DNA of 64,000 nucleotides from Lysinibacillus contaminans (GCF_001278945.1 NZ_LGRV01000003.1:868001-932000), one strand, 5' to 3'. Counted from the stretch's first letter, positions 37,220-47,326 are shown. Program-made: numbers and translations. The notes: generated by a model not told the origin, from the sequence alone.

Positions 37220-37620
37220 GTATTGAAACATTTGTTATCCAATTAGCTTAATCTACATGTGTCTAGTAACAACTGTTTTTTTAGATAATATATTAAATGG
37301 GCATTATTAGTTTGTGTAAGAGTAATTTGGTGAGAATTGATAGTAACCTGTTTGGCGAAGGAATGCTCGGTTTTCATAGTAAAGAAATCTTTTCATTTCT
37401 TAGGTTTTTCAAGATATTATCAGTATTTATTGATGATTTAAAGCCTTTCTACCACAGGAGATAGGCAAAACATTTACAGGATTTTATTCGAAATTTTTAT
37501 CAATCCTAAATTTTGATGATGTACCTATTTTTCTGTATAAAATAAACATTTTTGTTCAATAAATGGTTAAAACTTCCGATGTTATATATAGTACATATAT
37601 CCAAGGGGGATTTGAATGCT

Positions 37621-38637
37621 ATGAGAGTCACATTACAAACTAACTCAGTAACTCTTAATCAATCAATGAATGTAGCGTCGCAAGAAAAGGGGATTAATGG
37701 ATCGTCAATTACGGAAAATAAAGATGCGGTAACAATTGGGCAAGAAGCGCGTGACTTATTTGACGAGCAACTTCAACTTAAAGAAGTCCCAGAGGAAATC
37801 GCTCAAAAAATAGCATCAACATTTGAGAATGGAGGCAAACTTCACTATGTTGAAAGTGAGGAGGAACTTGCCATTCGTGCAAAGAAGCAGGCGGAATTCG
37901 ATGAAGCTATCCATCACAATGTTGGTACACTAATTATTCCACATATCCAAACTAATAGTAAATTACAAGATAGTTTAGAAGGAGCAAGTCAACAAGTTCG
38001 TGATGCAACCTTTACTACAATTTCTAAAAACTTTTTACTTCGGGATGTTGGAGATATGACTGAAGAACAACGTCAGGCTATGATTTCACTTGGCTTAGAA
38101 AAAGCACGTTATATTGCGGATAATTATCTGGAGGGTCAACAAGCAAAAGATTATATGGACGCCATGACGACCATTGCAAAATTTGGGGTGAATGGTGTGA
38201 AAGACGAGAGTGGGAAAGTTACTTATGCCATTGAGAAAGGTCCGCTTAACAGTGCGCCAGATGATAATGTTAATATGGGTGATATCATAAAAGAAGCATA
38301 TCCTGATGAATGGGAAGCCAATAGAGCAAAAAGACTTGCTGCGATTGAAAGTAAAGATTATGACGCCCTTATAGCTGCTTTTAAGGAATACGATAATTTG
38401 GTTAAACATGTCTTTACAAATCAGAACCATCTAGTACAAGATAAAATCAGCGATTATGGTGAGTGGAAAAAAATGATTGAAAATACGACAATTCCAAACC
38501 ATTTTAGTAATCTAGATAAAACCTCCCTTTCTAACTTTATAGAAAATATCAAAACAGCCAATACAGCATTATCCAATGATTTTTTAACAAATGATTTAAA
38601 ACAATTCCAAAAATTCCTCACTAGAGATAGTATCTAA
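37621..38637 (+). CDS. Hypothetical helical protein
   Basis: 338 residues from ATG 37621 (AAGGGGG upstream; the longer frame from 37552 lacks a ribosome site). The N-terminus (MRVTLQTNSVTLNQ...DAVTIGQEARDLFDEQL) is polar with no signal peptide, and the rest is strongly helical and acidic. No catalytic motif and no membrane helix are seen. I do not recognise it. It is monocistronic with a terminator. Confidence 0.75.
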   Translation: MRVTLQTNSVTLNQSMNVASQEKGINGSSITENKDAVTIGQEARDLFDEQLQLKEVPEEIAQKIASTFENGGKLHYVESEEELAIRAKKQAEFDEAIHHNVGTLIIPHIQTNSKLQDSLEGASQQVRDATFTTISKNFLLRDVGDMTEEQRQAMISLGLEKARYIADNYLEGQQAKDYMDAMTTIAKFGVNGVKDESGKVTYAIEKGPLNSAPDDNVNMGDIIKEAYPDEWEANRAKRLAAIESKDYDALIAAFKEYDNLVKHVFTNQNHLVQDKISDYGEWKKMIENTTIPNHFSNLDKTSLSNFIENIKTANTALSNDFLTNDLKQFQKFLTRDSI

Positions 38638-38643
38638 GTAAAA

Positions 38644-38676
38644 AAGGCACTAGTAGCACAATAACTAGTGCCTTCT
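38644..38676 (+). terminator. Terminator of the hypothetical protein gene
   Basis: Stem AAGGCACTAGT/ACTAGTGCCTT with a short T-rich end. Confidence 0.75.
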
Positions 38677-38925
38677 AATATTAAATTAGGAATTACTTAT
38701 ATGTACATAGAAATATAAACATTTATTATATTGGCTATATGTTGGTTATGATATTTTGAAGGGAGGCATAAATGAATTGAGATGGAAATTCAGTGTGTTT
38801 GTTAACAAAATTGTAATAATAGGGCAACTAATATCGATCCTAAAGTAGAGTACAATAAAAGATAGTGTTTATTGGAATTATAGCCCAGTATGAAAATATA
38901 AGTATTGCTTTTACGGGGGGATTTT

Positions 38926-40590
38926 TTGAAAATCTTTAAAAATAGGGATTTCGAAAATACGATAAAAAGCCAACTACGTAAATGGCTGATTGTTATTACG
39001 GTTATTATAAGTTTATTTATTTTTATTCCAACTTTTTATATTGAATATCGTCAAACGATTAAGCATCAAGATGAAGAAATGACGAATTATTTAGACGCGC
39101 AAGCCTATTTTTTTGACAGTTGGGTAACTGAGCGTTCAATGGATATACATATGATTGCTAGTTTGGATGTTGTCAAAGATTACAATTATGAAGAGTCTAT
39201 CACATACTTTAAAGAGTTTAAAGAGAACACTGAGTTTACGGATTTAATATTTGTCAATAAAGAGGGAATCGTGCAATTTGATACGGTCACTGAATATAGT
39301 AAAAATGGTATTGGCGTTGATGTCAATGACAGGGAGTATTTCCAAGCAGCCAAAATAACGAAAGAGCCGCATATCACGGATATTCTTATTAGTAAAGTAA
39401 CGAAGCAACCTATTATTGCTTTTGCGTCGCCTATTTTTGATGAGAAGAAACAGTTTAACGGTGTCGTTATGGGAACAATCAATTTGAATACGATTGATGA
39501 TCTACTTCATGAGTCAAGGGTTGGTTTTTTAGGGCGCGCATATGTCGTGAATCAGGATGGAACATTGCTAACAGAGTTCAATTCGACAAAACAAAATGTA
39601 GTGGGTGCTGAAAAAAAAGATGTTTTATCACAAAAATATAGTATTGATGAACGTGTTTTAGCGTTAGCAAAGGATGGAATAACACAATCACCAGTAAGCT
39701 ATAAGAATGCAAATGGCGATTGGGTTTTAGCGAAGAGTCAGCTAATTAACCAAGGAAAATGGTTTATCATTTCAGAAATAAATATATGGGAAGCTTATAT
39801 GCCCTTTGTTAAGAGATTTGCACTGCTAGCTGTTTGTATACTGCTAGGATCATTTTTCACGATTAAAATTATGCTTACTATTACTCGGAAAATAGAGGAG
39901 CCTGTACAACAGCTTTTAGAAGGAGTGGGAAGTATTGAACAAGGGCATTATGCTTATAAAATTAATGAAGAGCAAATGGCACCATATGCAAAAGAATTCC
40001 AAGAGCTTTGTTCAGCCTTCAATCAAATGAGTGCTAAAGTGAAAGCGGATACTATTTTACTGAAGGAGCTGTCGATTACGTGCCAATTGACGAAGCTTTA
40101 TAATCGCCGCTACCTTCTAGAGTATGGTGAGACAGTGTTCAATGAAAGTACAAAAAATGGTGTGCCTTGTTCTTGTATAGCGCTCGATATCGATTTTTTC
40201 AAAAAGGTTAATGATACATATGGCCATCTTATTGGTGATGAGGTGCTGAAACATGTTGCCGAAATAATGATGAAATCAGTACGAGATACAGATATTGTTA
40301 CAAGATATGGTGGGGAAGAATTCGTTATACTGGCTCCAAGTACAACACTGGAGAGCGCGGTGAAAATAGCAGAAAGAATAAGAAGAGAAATTGAAACAAA
40401 TCCATATGAAATGAAAGACAAGCTAATTCATATTACAGTAAGTATTGGGATTGCTGAATATGGGCGTTTATCAACTTTCGAGGAGTTGCTTGATGAAGCC
40501 GACAAAGCACTATATGTCGCAAAAGAAAGTGGTAGAAATCAGTGCAAAGTGTATGAAGGTGCTAAGAATGACTATGCCTTTTCAAATTAA
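38926..40590 (+). CDS. Membrane diguanylate cyclase (Cache-HAMP-GGDEF)
   Basis: Makes the second messenger c-di-GMP from two GTP. 554 residues from TTG 38926 (GGGGGG upstream). Helix 1 at about 17-40, extracellular double-Cache sensor, helix 2 at about 295-315, HAMP-like linker, then GGDEF domain. The active site is intact as GGEEF, and the inhibitory site RxxD is present five residues before it (RDTD-IVTRY-GGEEF), so product inhibition is likely. Signal unknown. Confidence 0.93.
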   Translation: MKIFKNRDFENTIKSQLRKWLIVITVIISLFIFIPTFYIEYRQTIKHQDEEMTNYLDAQAYFFDSWVTERSMDIHMIASLDVVKDYNYEESITYFKEFKENTEFTDLIFVNKEGIVQFDTVTEYSKNGIGVDVNDREYFQAAKITKEPHITDILISKVTKQPIIAFASPIFDEKKQFNGVVMGTINLNTIDDLLHESRVGFLGRAYVVNQDGTLLTEFNSTKQNVVGAEKKDVLSQKYSIDERVLALAKDGITQSPVSYKNANGDWVLAKSQLINQGKWFIISEINIWEAYMPFVKRFALLAVCILLGSFFTIKIMLTITRKIEEPVQQLLEGVGSIEQGHYAYKINEEQMAPYAKEFQELCSAFNQMSAKVKADTILLKELSITCQLTKLYNRRYLLEYGETVFNESTKNGVPCSCIALDIDFFKKVNDTYGHLIGDEVLKHVAEIMMKSVRDTDIVTRYGGEEFVILAPSTTLESAVKIAERIRREIETNPYEMKDKLIHITVSIGIAEYGRLSTFEELLDEADKALYVAKESGRNQCKVYEGAKNDYAFSN

Positions 40591-40658
40591 TGAAAGTATT
40601 TATAGAGTTAGAATCGTGTTACAGTTGCCTTTTGGTATTTGTAGCACGTTTTCCATTA

Positions 40659-41156
40659 TTATTCTGCAGGGGGCAATTCAAGCACCATCCTAACTGTCTT
40701 TAAAATATGACCATCAAATTGATCGTCAAACTCATCCGAAATTTGAAAACCTTTTGCATTGTAAAAATGAACACCTGTTATATTGTCTTTTTCCACACAA
40801 ACAGTGAGTGATTTAGCCCCTTGTAGAGCTTGCATACCGTGTTGCAAAAGTGCTGTCCCAATACCTTGTCCTTGTATCTTGGGTATTAAATAAATTGCAA
40901 AAAGCTCTGCTAGCTCGTCTTTTACATTCGAAAAATTAGCAAAGCCGACTAGAGTTCCATTATGTTCAGCTACAAAAAATGGACTATCTTGGAAGCGGTG
41001 CATTAATCGATTTCTACTATAGGCAGTTTGTAAAAACTTATCTTGAATTGGTCTTGGAATAATCCCTTCATAGGTAGCATGCCAGCTCGTTCTGGAAATT
41101 TCTTGCACGAAAGGGATGTCATCTTGCGTCATGTGACGTATAATTAATGTCAACAA
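40659..41156 (-). CDS. GNAT-family N-acetyltransferase
   Basis: 165 residues. Typical GNAT core: LAELFAIYLIPKIQGQGIGTALLQHGMQAL (acetyl-CoA loop QGQGIG) and VHFYNAKGFQ. Two adjacent TTG codons can start it; AAGGTGA lies just upstream. Divergent from the NUDIX gene. Substrate unknown. Confidence 0.88.
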   Translation of the reverse strand: MLTLIIRHMTQDDIPFVQEISRTSWHATYEGIIPRPIQDKFLQTAYSRNRLMHRFQDSPFFVAEHNGTLVGFANFSNVKDELAELFAIYLIPKIQGQGIGTALLQHGMQALQGAKSLTVCVEKDNITGVHFYNAKGFQISDEFDDQFDGHILKTVRMVLELPPAE

Positions 41157-41221
41157 TATTCACCTTCAATTCTGAATTTTTAGTTATCGTAACATAATAG
41201 AATGCAAAAGGGGAGGATGTC

Positions 41222-41653
41222 ATGAAAGTTGTAGAAAAGGCATATGGCTATATTACGAGAGGGCATGAGGGACAAATACAAGTACTAGTTTTTGAGCAAA
41301 ATACGGAAGGGTCGGGCATTCAAATACCTAAAGGTACGATTGAAGAAGGCGAGACGCCAGTAGAGGCAATTGCCAGAGAGATGTTTGAAGAGACAGGCCT
41401 AACGGATTTGGTTGTTCACGATTTAATCGCTCAGGATTATTTCGAGCATTATTCAGGGGCACTGCATAAGCGCTATTTTTACCATTTAACGACACAAGAG
41501 CAGCGAGATTCATGGCAACATGATCCTACTGGTATGAATGAGAGTGGCTTACAATTTTCACTCTATTGGATAAATGATACGCGGGAAGTATTGCTTGCTA
41601 AGGGGCATGGGGATTATTTGTACCGCGTATTGTCAAAGGTGAAAAGTAGCTAG
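41222..41653 (+). CDS. NUDIX hydrolase
   Basis: 143 residues that hydrolyse a nucleoside-diphosphate-linked compound. The Nudix box is complete: GTIEEGETPVEAIAREMFEETGL (about 38-60, pattern Gx5Ex7REUxEExGU). RBS GGGGAGGA. The lipoprotein gene begins 4 bp after its stop, so they are cotranscribed. Confidence 0.92.
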   Translation: MKVVEKAYGYITRGHEGQIQVLVFEQNTEGSGIQIPKGTIEEGETPVEAIAREMFEETGLTDLVVHDLIAQDYFEHYSGALHKRYFYHLTTQEQRDSWQHDPTGMNESGLQFSLYWINDTREVLLAKGHGDYLYRVLSKVKSS

Positions 41654-41656
41654 TTG

Positions 41657-42406
41657 ATGGTCGCGTGTATTCGAAGTCAACAAGTATTCGTTCTAGTAGT
41701 ATGTATGCTGAGTTTAGTACTGGGTGCATGTAGTGAAGAGCAGGAAAAGACAGAGGCTTATGTGGAAGAAGTAAAAGAAAAAGGACAAGTAATCGGTTTT
41801 CATAAGGTCAACGCTTATACAACAGAAAAAGAGGTGCGTGGCGAGGTCAACAGCACACGCTTTGTGTTAGTAGATATGTTTGACCAACATGGCAATTATG
41901 TTGAGACCGAGGTTGGTCACTATCATACAATTGAGGCAGAGACACCTTTAACAGGTGTACGTCGAGCAATGCAAACAGAACCATTGACTCTTTTCTTGGA
42001 AGACGTACAGCTTATCCATTCTAGTAACCTAACGCTTAGTAGTAGCGAGCAAGAAAGACTACAACAATATATTAAGGCAACTTTGCGGGATCAGTTTGCA
42101 CAGCAAAATAACTCAGCATATAAAGAGATACTATTTATAAATGTGAGCATGTTAATTATGATTTTCAGCTTATTTATTGTAGGTCTTATTTTTAAACGAT
42201 TCAAATGGCATGTGAAATTTGCGCAGAAAATTCTTGCAGGAATACTGAGTACGATTTTGCTCTATTTACAGCTAAAGGGAATAGGTGCATATAGTACAAC
42301 AAGCTTTTTTAGTATTTTGTTAGTATTCTATTGTATTTTAGGCTATCAGTTAGTACAAGACGTAAAGCAACGAACAAAAGAAAAGGTGTCTCAGAACGAA
42401 ATCTGA
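41657..42406 (+). CDS. Predicted lipoprotein with C-terminal membrane helices
   Basis: 249 residues. Signal sequence with lipobox LVLGAC, a polar outside domain of about 130 residues, then three hydrophobic segments (about 155-180, 190-210, 215-235). A lipoprotein signal plus late helices is unusual; family not recognised. Start ATG 41657 follows a TTG. Its 3' end overlaps a terminator shared with metC. Confidence 0.75.
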   Translation: MVACIRSQQVFVLVVCMLSLVLGACSEEQEKTEAYVEEVKEKGQVIGFHKVNAYTTEKEVRGEVNSTRFVLVDMFDQHGNYVETEVGHYHTIEAETPLTGVRRAMQTEPLTLFLEDVQLIHSSNLTLSSSEQERLQQYIKATLRDQFAQQNNSAYKEILFINVSMLIMIFSLFIVGLIFKRFKWHVKFAQKILAGILSTILLYLQLKGIGAYSTTSFFSILLVFYCILGYQLVQDVKQRTKEKVSQNEI

Positions 42407-42418
42407 GGCACCTTTTTT
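42384..42418. terminator. Bidirectional terminator between the lipoprotein and metC genes
   Basis: Stem AAAAGGTGTCTCAGA/TCTGAGGCACCTTTT, A-rich left and T-rich right, overlapping the lipoprotein stop. Confidence 0.85.
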
Positions 42419-42440
42419 GTGCAATAAGTAGATGTTGTGC

Positions 42441-43601
42441 TTATGCTTTTGCAGCAATTACTAGTGCCTGTGCAAAGTCAGCGATTAAATCATCAACATG
42501 CTCTAGTCCTACCGAGAATCGTAGTAGGCCTTCTGTAATCCCGCGTTTTGCACGTTCTTCTGGCTCCATTGAGGCGTGACTCATTTTTGCTGGATATGAA
42601 AGAATCGATTCTACACCGCCAAGAGATACTGCAAATACAGGAATTTTCATTGCTTCTACAAGCGCCTTCGCTTTTTCATAGGTTGGTAGACGGAACGATA
42701 ATACCGCACCTGAACTTGTACACTGACTATGATGAATGTCGTAGCCAGGATGTGATGCAAGACCTGGATAGTAGACCTGCTCGACTAAAGGATCGGCATC
42801 TAAAAACTCTGCAATTTTTTGTGCTGATTCACTTGAGCGACTAAAACGCACATCCGTCGTCTTCATATTTTGTAGTAATGTAAACGAATCCTGCACACCT
42901 AAAATGTTACCAAATGAATTTTGGATGAAGTATAAGTCATTTCCAAGCTGCTCGTCAGCTGTTACCGTAAGACCTGCGATTATATCAGAATGGCCTGATA
43001 AGAACTTTGTCGCACTATGAATGACCACGTCCACGCCAAGTTCAAGTGGTCGCTGATGTAAAGGGGTCATAAACGTATTATCTAAAAATGTGAGGCAATT
43101 ATATTGCTTCGCAAGAGCAACAACACCACGAATATCCGTAATACCTAACGTTGGATTCGAAGGTGTTTCTAAAAACAATAGCTTTGTTGCAGGAGTAATG
43201 GCTGCCTCAATTGCTGCTAAATCTGTAAAATCAACAAATGTATGAGTAATGCCAAAGCGTGGTAGTACTTTCGTTACGAAGCGATAGGTACCACCGTAAA
43301 CGTCTTCTGTAATGACAATGTGATCACCTTGTGATAACAGCATTAATGTTGCTGTTACTGCGGCAATACCAGAAGCGAAAGCGTGGCCACGAACGCCACC
43401 TTCAAGCTCTGCTATTGCTTTTTCTAATGCATCGCGTGTTGGATTGCCAGAACGTGCATAGTCATATTCACCGAACTCATCAATGCTTTCTTGGTGGAAG
43501 GTTGATGATAGATACATAGGTACATTTACTGCACCTTTTTTATTGGCAAAGCCATCGCGTACACCTGCGTGAATTAATGCAGTTTCAATATGTTGTGTCA
43601 T
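42441..43601 (-). CDS. metC: Cystathionine beta-lyase-type PLP enzyme
   Basis: Converts cystathionine to homocysteine in methionine synthesis. 386 residues. PLP lysine in HSATKFLSGHSDIIAG, with upstream YDYARSGNPTRDALE and the late SLGGVESILSYPAKMSHASM block. It follows metI by 5 bp on the same strand, an arrangement as in B. subtilis yjcI-yjcJ. Beta- versus gamma-lyase action cannot be told with certainty from sequence alone. Confidence 0.88.
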   Translation of the reverse strand: MTQHIETALIHAGVRDGFANKKGAVNVPMYLSSTFHQESIDEFGEYDYARSGNPTRDALEKAIAELEGGVRGHAFASGIAAVTATLMLLSQGDHIVITEDVYGGTYRFVTKVLPRFGITHTFVDFTDLAAIEAAITPATKLLFLETPSNPTLGITDIRGVVALAKQYNCLTFLDNTFMTPLHQRPLELGVDVVIHSATKFLSGHSDIIAGLTVTADEQLGNDLYFIQNSFGNILGVQDSFTLLQNMKTTDVRFSRSSESAQKIAEFLDADPLVEQVYYPGLASHPGYDIHHSQCTSSGAVLSFRLPTYEKAKALVEAMKIPVFAVSLGGVESILSYPAKMSHASMEPEERAKRGITEGLLRFSVGLEHVDDLIADFAQALVIAAKA

Positions 43602-43606
43602 AACTT

Positions 43607-44722
43607 TTAAGCCTCTTTTCTAAGCGTATCAAATACTTGCTGCAAATCTGCAATTAAATCTTCAGCTTCTTCAATCCCAACAGAGAAACGTAATAAGCGG
43701 TCACAAACACCACGCTCTACGCGTTCTTCATACGGCATATCCGCATGTGTTTGCGTTGCAGGGTAGGTGATAAAGCTCTCTACACCACCAAGACTCTCAG
43801 CAAATGTAATAAGCTTCATATTGCGTAGGAATGCATCCACCCATTCAGCTTTTTGTAAGCGGAATGATAGCATACCACCTTGACCAGTATAGAGTACATC
43901 TGTTACGAGTTCTTCTTGTTCTAAGTATGCAGCAATTGCTTTGGCATTGGCATCATGTTGCTTTAAGCGAAGATGCATCGTTTTTAATCCGCGAATGAGT
44001 AGCCAAGAATCCATTGCGCCAAGTACCATACCACTACCGTTATGGATAAACCCAATACGTTCTGATAGTTCGGCGCCTTTTGAAACCACTAATCCAGCCA
44101 ATACGTCATTATGGCCACCTATATATTTCGTAGCAGAGTGAAGGACAATATCCGCACCTATTTCAATTGGGCGTTGGAAGTACGGTGTATAGAACGTATT
44201 ATCGACGATTAGCCAAGCGTTATGCTTATGTGCAAGTTCAGCGTATGTAGCTAAATCAAATTCTTGCATTAATGGATTTGTTGGCGTTTCAATGAAAATG
44301 GCACGCGTATTTTCATTGATTAATGATTCTACTTGTTCTACTGACTCAAATTTTGAGTAGACAGGTTTGATGTTGTACGTTTCTTTAAAGAAATTAAAGA
44401 GACGGTATGTACCACCATATAAATCATCAGGAACAATTAATTCTTCGCCAGGTTTGAAAAGTGACAGCACAAGCTGTATAGCAGCCATGCCTGAACTACA
44501 GGCAAAGCCCGCGTCGCCACCCTCTAAATCCGCTATTCCAGCCTCTAATATCGCACGTGTTGGATTTTTTGTACGAGTATAGTCGAAACCAGTAGATTCA
44601 CCGATACCAGTGTGTTTATAAGCTGTCGATAAATAAATTGGTGGATTGACAGCTCCTGTTGATGGGTCACTTAAATTTCCTAGTTGTACTAGCTTTGTTT
44701 CAATACTTCGGTTGTTTGTCAT
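43607..44722 (-). CDS. metI: Cystathionine gamma-synthase/O-acetylhomoserine thiolyase
   Basis: PLP enzyme forming cystathionine from an O-acylhomoserine and cysteine. 371 residues from ATG 44722 (MTNNRSIETKLVQLG); the longer frame from 44770 lacks a ribosome site. PLP lysine in HSATKYIGGHNDVLAG, YTRTKNPTRAILE before it and SLGGVESFITYPATQTHADM after. First gene of a metI-metC operon. No SAM riboswitch was found in its leader, unlike the B. subtilis operon. Confidence 0.87.
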   Translation of the reverse strand: MTNNRSIETKLVQLGNLSDPSTGAVNPPIYLSTAYKHTGIGESTGFDYTRTKNPTRAILEAGIADLEGGDAGFACSSGMAAIQLVLSLFKPGEELIVPDDLYGGTYRLFNFFKETYNIKPVYSKFESVEQVESLINENTRAIFIETPTNPLMQEFDLATYAELAHKHNAWLIVDNTFYTPYFQRPIEIGADIVLHSATKYIGGHNDVLAGLVVSKGAELSERIGFIHNGSGMVLGAMDSWLLIRGLKTMHLRLKQHDANAKAIAAYLEQEELVTDVLYTGQGGMLSFRLQKAEWVDAFLRNMKLITFAESLGGVESFITYPATQTHADMPYEERVERGVCDRLLRFSVGIEEAEDLIADLQQVFDTLRKEA

Positions 44723-44906
44723 TTCGTCACTCTTTTCTTCATCAAAATATAGAACGGACCCACGTATCATTATTGGGCCGATTTCTTATAGGGTAAGTAG
44801 ATTATGCAATCTTCATAATATATAGTATTCTCTATAATTGTTATCAATTTACCATGTTAGTACAAGAAGAACAAGATGATTTCTGAAAATTAAATAGATT
44901 GTAAAA

Positions 44907-44958
44907 GCTTAAAGGAAAAAGCAATTGCACACTGTACAATTGCTTTTTCTTTTAAGCT
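44907..44958. terminator. Terminator of mscL
   Basis: Long hairpin (GAAAAAGCAATTG/CAATTGCTTTTTC, extended by AAGCTTAAA/TTTAAGCTT) overlapping the 3' end of mscL. AT-rich flanks make it work on either strand. The rest of the metI upstream gap (44723-44906) holds only possible promoter sequence. Confidence 0.8.
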
Positions 44959-45341
44959 TGTTCTTTTTTTAATAGGTCACGGATTTCTTTGAGTAATTCT
45001 TCCTTCGCATCAAGTGCTGGTACAGGTTCTTCTACAACTGCTTCTTCTTTTTTACGAGAAAGTTTTGTCATGAGTCGTAATGCCAAGAAAATGGCAAAGG
45101 CAATAATTAAAAAATCAATAATGGATTGCAAAAATACGCCTAATTGAATTTGTGCTTCTCCTGAACCGTAAACAAAACTTTCTGTTAAATTAATGCCACC
45201 TGTTAATACTCCGATAAATGGCATAATAATATTTTCTACCAAGGATGTAACTATTTTACCGAATGCGCCACCGATTACAACCGCTACTGCTAAATCAACA
45301 ATATTGCCTTTCATCGCAAACGCTTTAAAATCCTTCCACAC
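44952..45341 (-). CDS. mscL: Large-conductance mechanosensitive channel
   Basis: Pressure-release channel opened by membrane stretch. 129 residues from GTG 45341 (MWKDFKAFAMKGNIVDLAVAVVIGGAFGKIV), with AGGAGG nine bases upstream. Two membrane helices (about 14-45 and 65-90) and a charged C-terminal bundle (KEELLKEIRDLLKKEQA). The pore-helix pattern GGAFGKIV matches the family. Confidence 0.95.
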   Translation of the reverse strand: MWKDFKAFAMKGNIVDLAVAVVIGGAFGKIVTSLVENIIMPFIGVLTGGINLTESFVYGSGEAQIQLGVFLQSIIDFLIIAFAIFLALRLMTKLSRKKEEAVVEEPVPALDAKEELLKEIRDLLKKEQA

Positions 45342-45515
45342 AAAAAATAACCTCCTATATTTATCCAATAGTATACAATCAACGCTCTATTCTAAATGTT
45401 TTTTTACTATTTTTCAACTATATTCATAGGAGAATCATTGTTATTAAAAAATTCCCGCACAGAACCTCAAAGTTTGTTAATATTTAATGTAAATACTAAA
45501 ATATAGGTGTGACAT

Positions 45516-46208
45516 ATGAAGAAAAAGACACAGAAAAAACCACTCCTTTCACCTGCGACAAAACTAGGCATGATAATTTTACTTATACCTGTATCCATTA
45601 CAGTGTATGTGCTCGCTTTTTTTGCTTGGAAAGAGCTTCAAACATTATCGATTTTTGAAAAGCTAGAACAACAGAAAGCATTTGCTGAAATTCAACAAAA
45701 CTTTGATATTGAAATTCCAGAAGAATATATTAAGGTATATGTAGCTGCAGAGGAAAGATACGGCGTACCATGGACATTGCTTGCGGCCCATCATCGCATT
45801 GAAACACGTTTTTCTACAATGAAATCCCTCGTGTCACCAGCCGGAGCAGAAGGACATATGCAGTTTATGCCATGTACATTTGTTGGTTGGGATCACCCGA
45901 CTTGCTCAGGTCTTGGTAAAGGGGAAATATCAGCGTCTGAATTAAAAAGTCCTGCAACGATACGAAAATATGGTGGTTATGGCGTTGATGCAAACGACGA
46001 TGGCATAGCGGATCCATATGATATTGAGGATGCTGTGTACAGTGCAGCGAATTATTTATCCAAATACGGTGCAGCAAGTGGCGATTTAAAACGCGCAGTT
46101 TTCAACTATAATCACAGTGATAAGTACGTAGAAGATGTTCTGTATTTTTATAATTTATATAATGATTATAATACAGAGCTCAAAAAAGCGGTGTTAGCTG
46201 ATAAATAA
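45516..46208 (+). CDS. Membrane-anchored lytic-transglycosylase-like protein
   Basis: 230 residues: basic N-terminus, one membrane helix (about 17-40), then a lysozyme-like transglycosylase domain (about 65-215). Catalytic Glu is in HHRIETRFST, followed by SPAGAEGHMQFMP and the NYNHSDKYVEDVL block. It resembles the SLT domain of CwlT-like or YomI-like proteins. It probably cuts glycan strands at the outer membrane face. Monocistronic. Confidence 0.85.
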   Translation: MKKKTQKKPLLSPATKLGMIILLIPVSITVYVLAFFAWKELQTLSIFEKLEQQKAFAEIQQNFDIEIPEEYIKVYVAAEERYGVPWTLLAAHHRIETRFSTMKSLVSPAGAEGHMQFMPCTFVGWDHPTCSGLGKGEISASELKSPATIRKYGGYGVDANDDGIADPYDIEDAVYSAANYLSKYGAASGDLKRAVFNYNHSDKYVEDVLYFYNLYNDYNTELKKAVLADK

Positions 46209-46260
46209 GAAAAATGCAATTTGCACCAGAGATTGTAAAGAATACATAGATGTAAAAATA

Positions 46261-46286
46261 AAGAGCTACCCATGCGGATAGCTCTT
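46261..46286. terminator. Terminator between convergent genes
   Basis: Stem AAGAGCTA/TAGCTCTT between the transglycosylase-like gene and the minus-strand GlsB-type gene. Confidence 0.65.
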
Positions 46287-46290
46287 CTAT

Positions 46291-46554
46291 TCATGATTCA
46301 GTTGTTTTGTGCATAGCTTTTAAAACAAGACTTACGATGAAGATTAACACAACCGCACCAATTAATGCTGGGAATACGTAAAAATCACTTACTTGCCAGC
46401 CCCAGTTACCAAGAAATGCACTACCAATCCAAGAACCGATAATCCCTGCGATAATGTTTCCAATAATGCCACCCGGGATGTCCTTCCCTAGGATAACACC
46501 CGCAAGCCAACCTAAAATGCCTCCAATAATTAAATACCAAATGAAACTAAACAT
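46291..46554 (-). CDS. GlsB/YeaQ/YmgE-family stress membrane protein
   Basis: 87 residues, three glycine-rich membrane helices (GGILGWLAGVILG, GGIIGNIIAGIIGSWIG, ALIGAVVLIFIVSLV), typical of the transglycosylase-associated protein family. ATG 46554 is preferred to ATG 46563 because AAAGGAG is then well placed. The biochemical role of the family is unknown; members are often induced by stress. Confidence 0.88.
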   Translation of the reverse strand: MFSFIWYLIIGGILGWLAGVILGKDIPGGIIGNIIAGIIGSWIGSAFLGNWGWQVSDFYVFPALIGAVVLIFIVSLVLKAMHKTTES

Positions 46555-46687
46555 AACATCCATCTCCTTTAAATCGTAAGATATAATGACGATTACTTAA
46601 TTATGCCCTTAAGAAGCGGATGTTAAACCTAAAATTGTTATTTCAAATTTTATTATAATAATTAACGTTCATTTGGAAATAATTATT

Positions 46688-47230
46688 TTATATAACCTTT
46701 GCACCTAATGTATGCTCAAAGTGTCTTAGTGCCCAGTCATGTCCCGCAGCATCAAAACTTGCAACACAGTTCTTGTGAATAACTGTTGGGATCCCTTGAT
46801 TGTAAGCATCAACCGCCGTGTGCAAAATACATATATCTGTACAAACACCAACCAAATGAATTTCTTCGATGTTACGTTCCTTTAATAAGATGCCCAAATT
46901 TGTCCCGGCAAATGCACTGTAACGAGTTTTATCGAGCCAAAGTACTTTCTCTTTATATACGGCATAGGTTTCGCCTACTTCACCATACAAATCTCGTCCA
47001 GTAGTTCCTCGAATATTATGCGGAGGGAAAAGTTTTGCTTCAGGGTGATAAGTATCATTTTCTTCATGTAAATCATTGGCGAATACGACTAATTCATTTT
47101 CAGCAATAAATTGCTCAATAAGCCTTGCGATATGTGAATCCAATGCTTGACCGGGTTCTCCACATGTTAATTTTCCGTCAGTTGCTACAAAATCATGTGT
47201 ATAATCGATTACAAGTAAAGCTTTTTTCAT
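46688..47230 (-). CDS. pncA: Nicotinamidase (isochorismatase-family cysteine hydrolase)
   Basis: Hydrolyses nicotinamide to nicotinate in NAD salvage. 180 residues from ATG 47230 (AAAGGAG upstream). Catalytic triad visible: Asp9 (VIDYTHDF), Lys101 (LDKTRYSAF) and Cys134 (CTDICILHTA). The metal-site residues in NDLHEENDTYHPE are present. Similar to B. subtilis PncA (YueJ). Monocistronic. Confidence 0.9.
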   Translation of the reverse strand: MKKALLVIDYTHDFVATDGKLTCGEPGQALDSHIARLIEQFIAENELVVFANDLHEENDTYHPEAKLFPPHNIRGTTGRDLYGEVGETYAVYKEKVLWLDKTRYSAFAGTNLGILLKERNIEEIHLVGVCTDICILHTAVDAYNQGIPTVIHKNCVASFDAAGHDWALRHFEHTLGAKVI

Positions 47231-47326
47231 GAGCTCCACACTCCTTTAGGTATTTATACACTTTTATCATGCCATAACTGGATTGATTTGTCAGAAAAAT
47301 AAACTTATTGTAATATTCAGATTATT

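Noticed and set aside
44843..44858. Fur-like string TTGATAACAATTAT near the metI promoter
   Set aside because: Only a partial match to a Fur box in AT-rich DNA, and no iron gene is nearby.
44723..44950. SAM riboswitch (S-box) expected upstream of metI
   Set aside because: No S-box helices or conserved GGTGGAGGGA-type blocks and no attenuator terminator before metI; the only hairpin there belongs to mscL.
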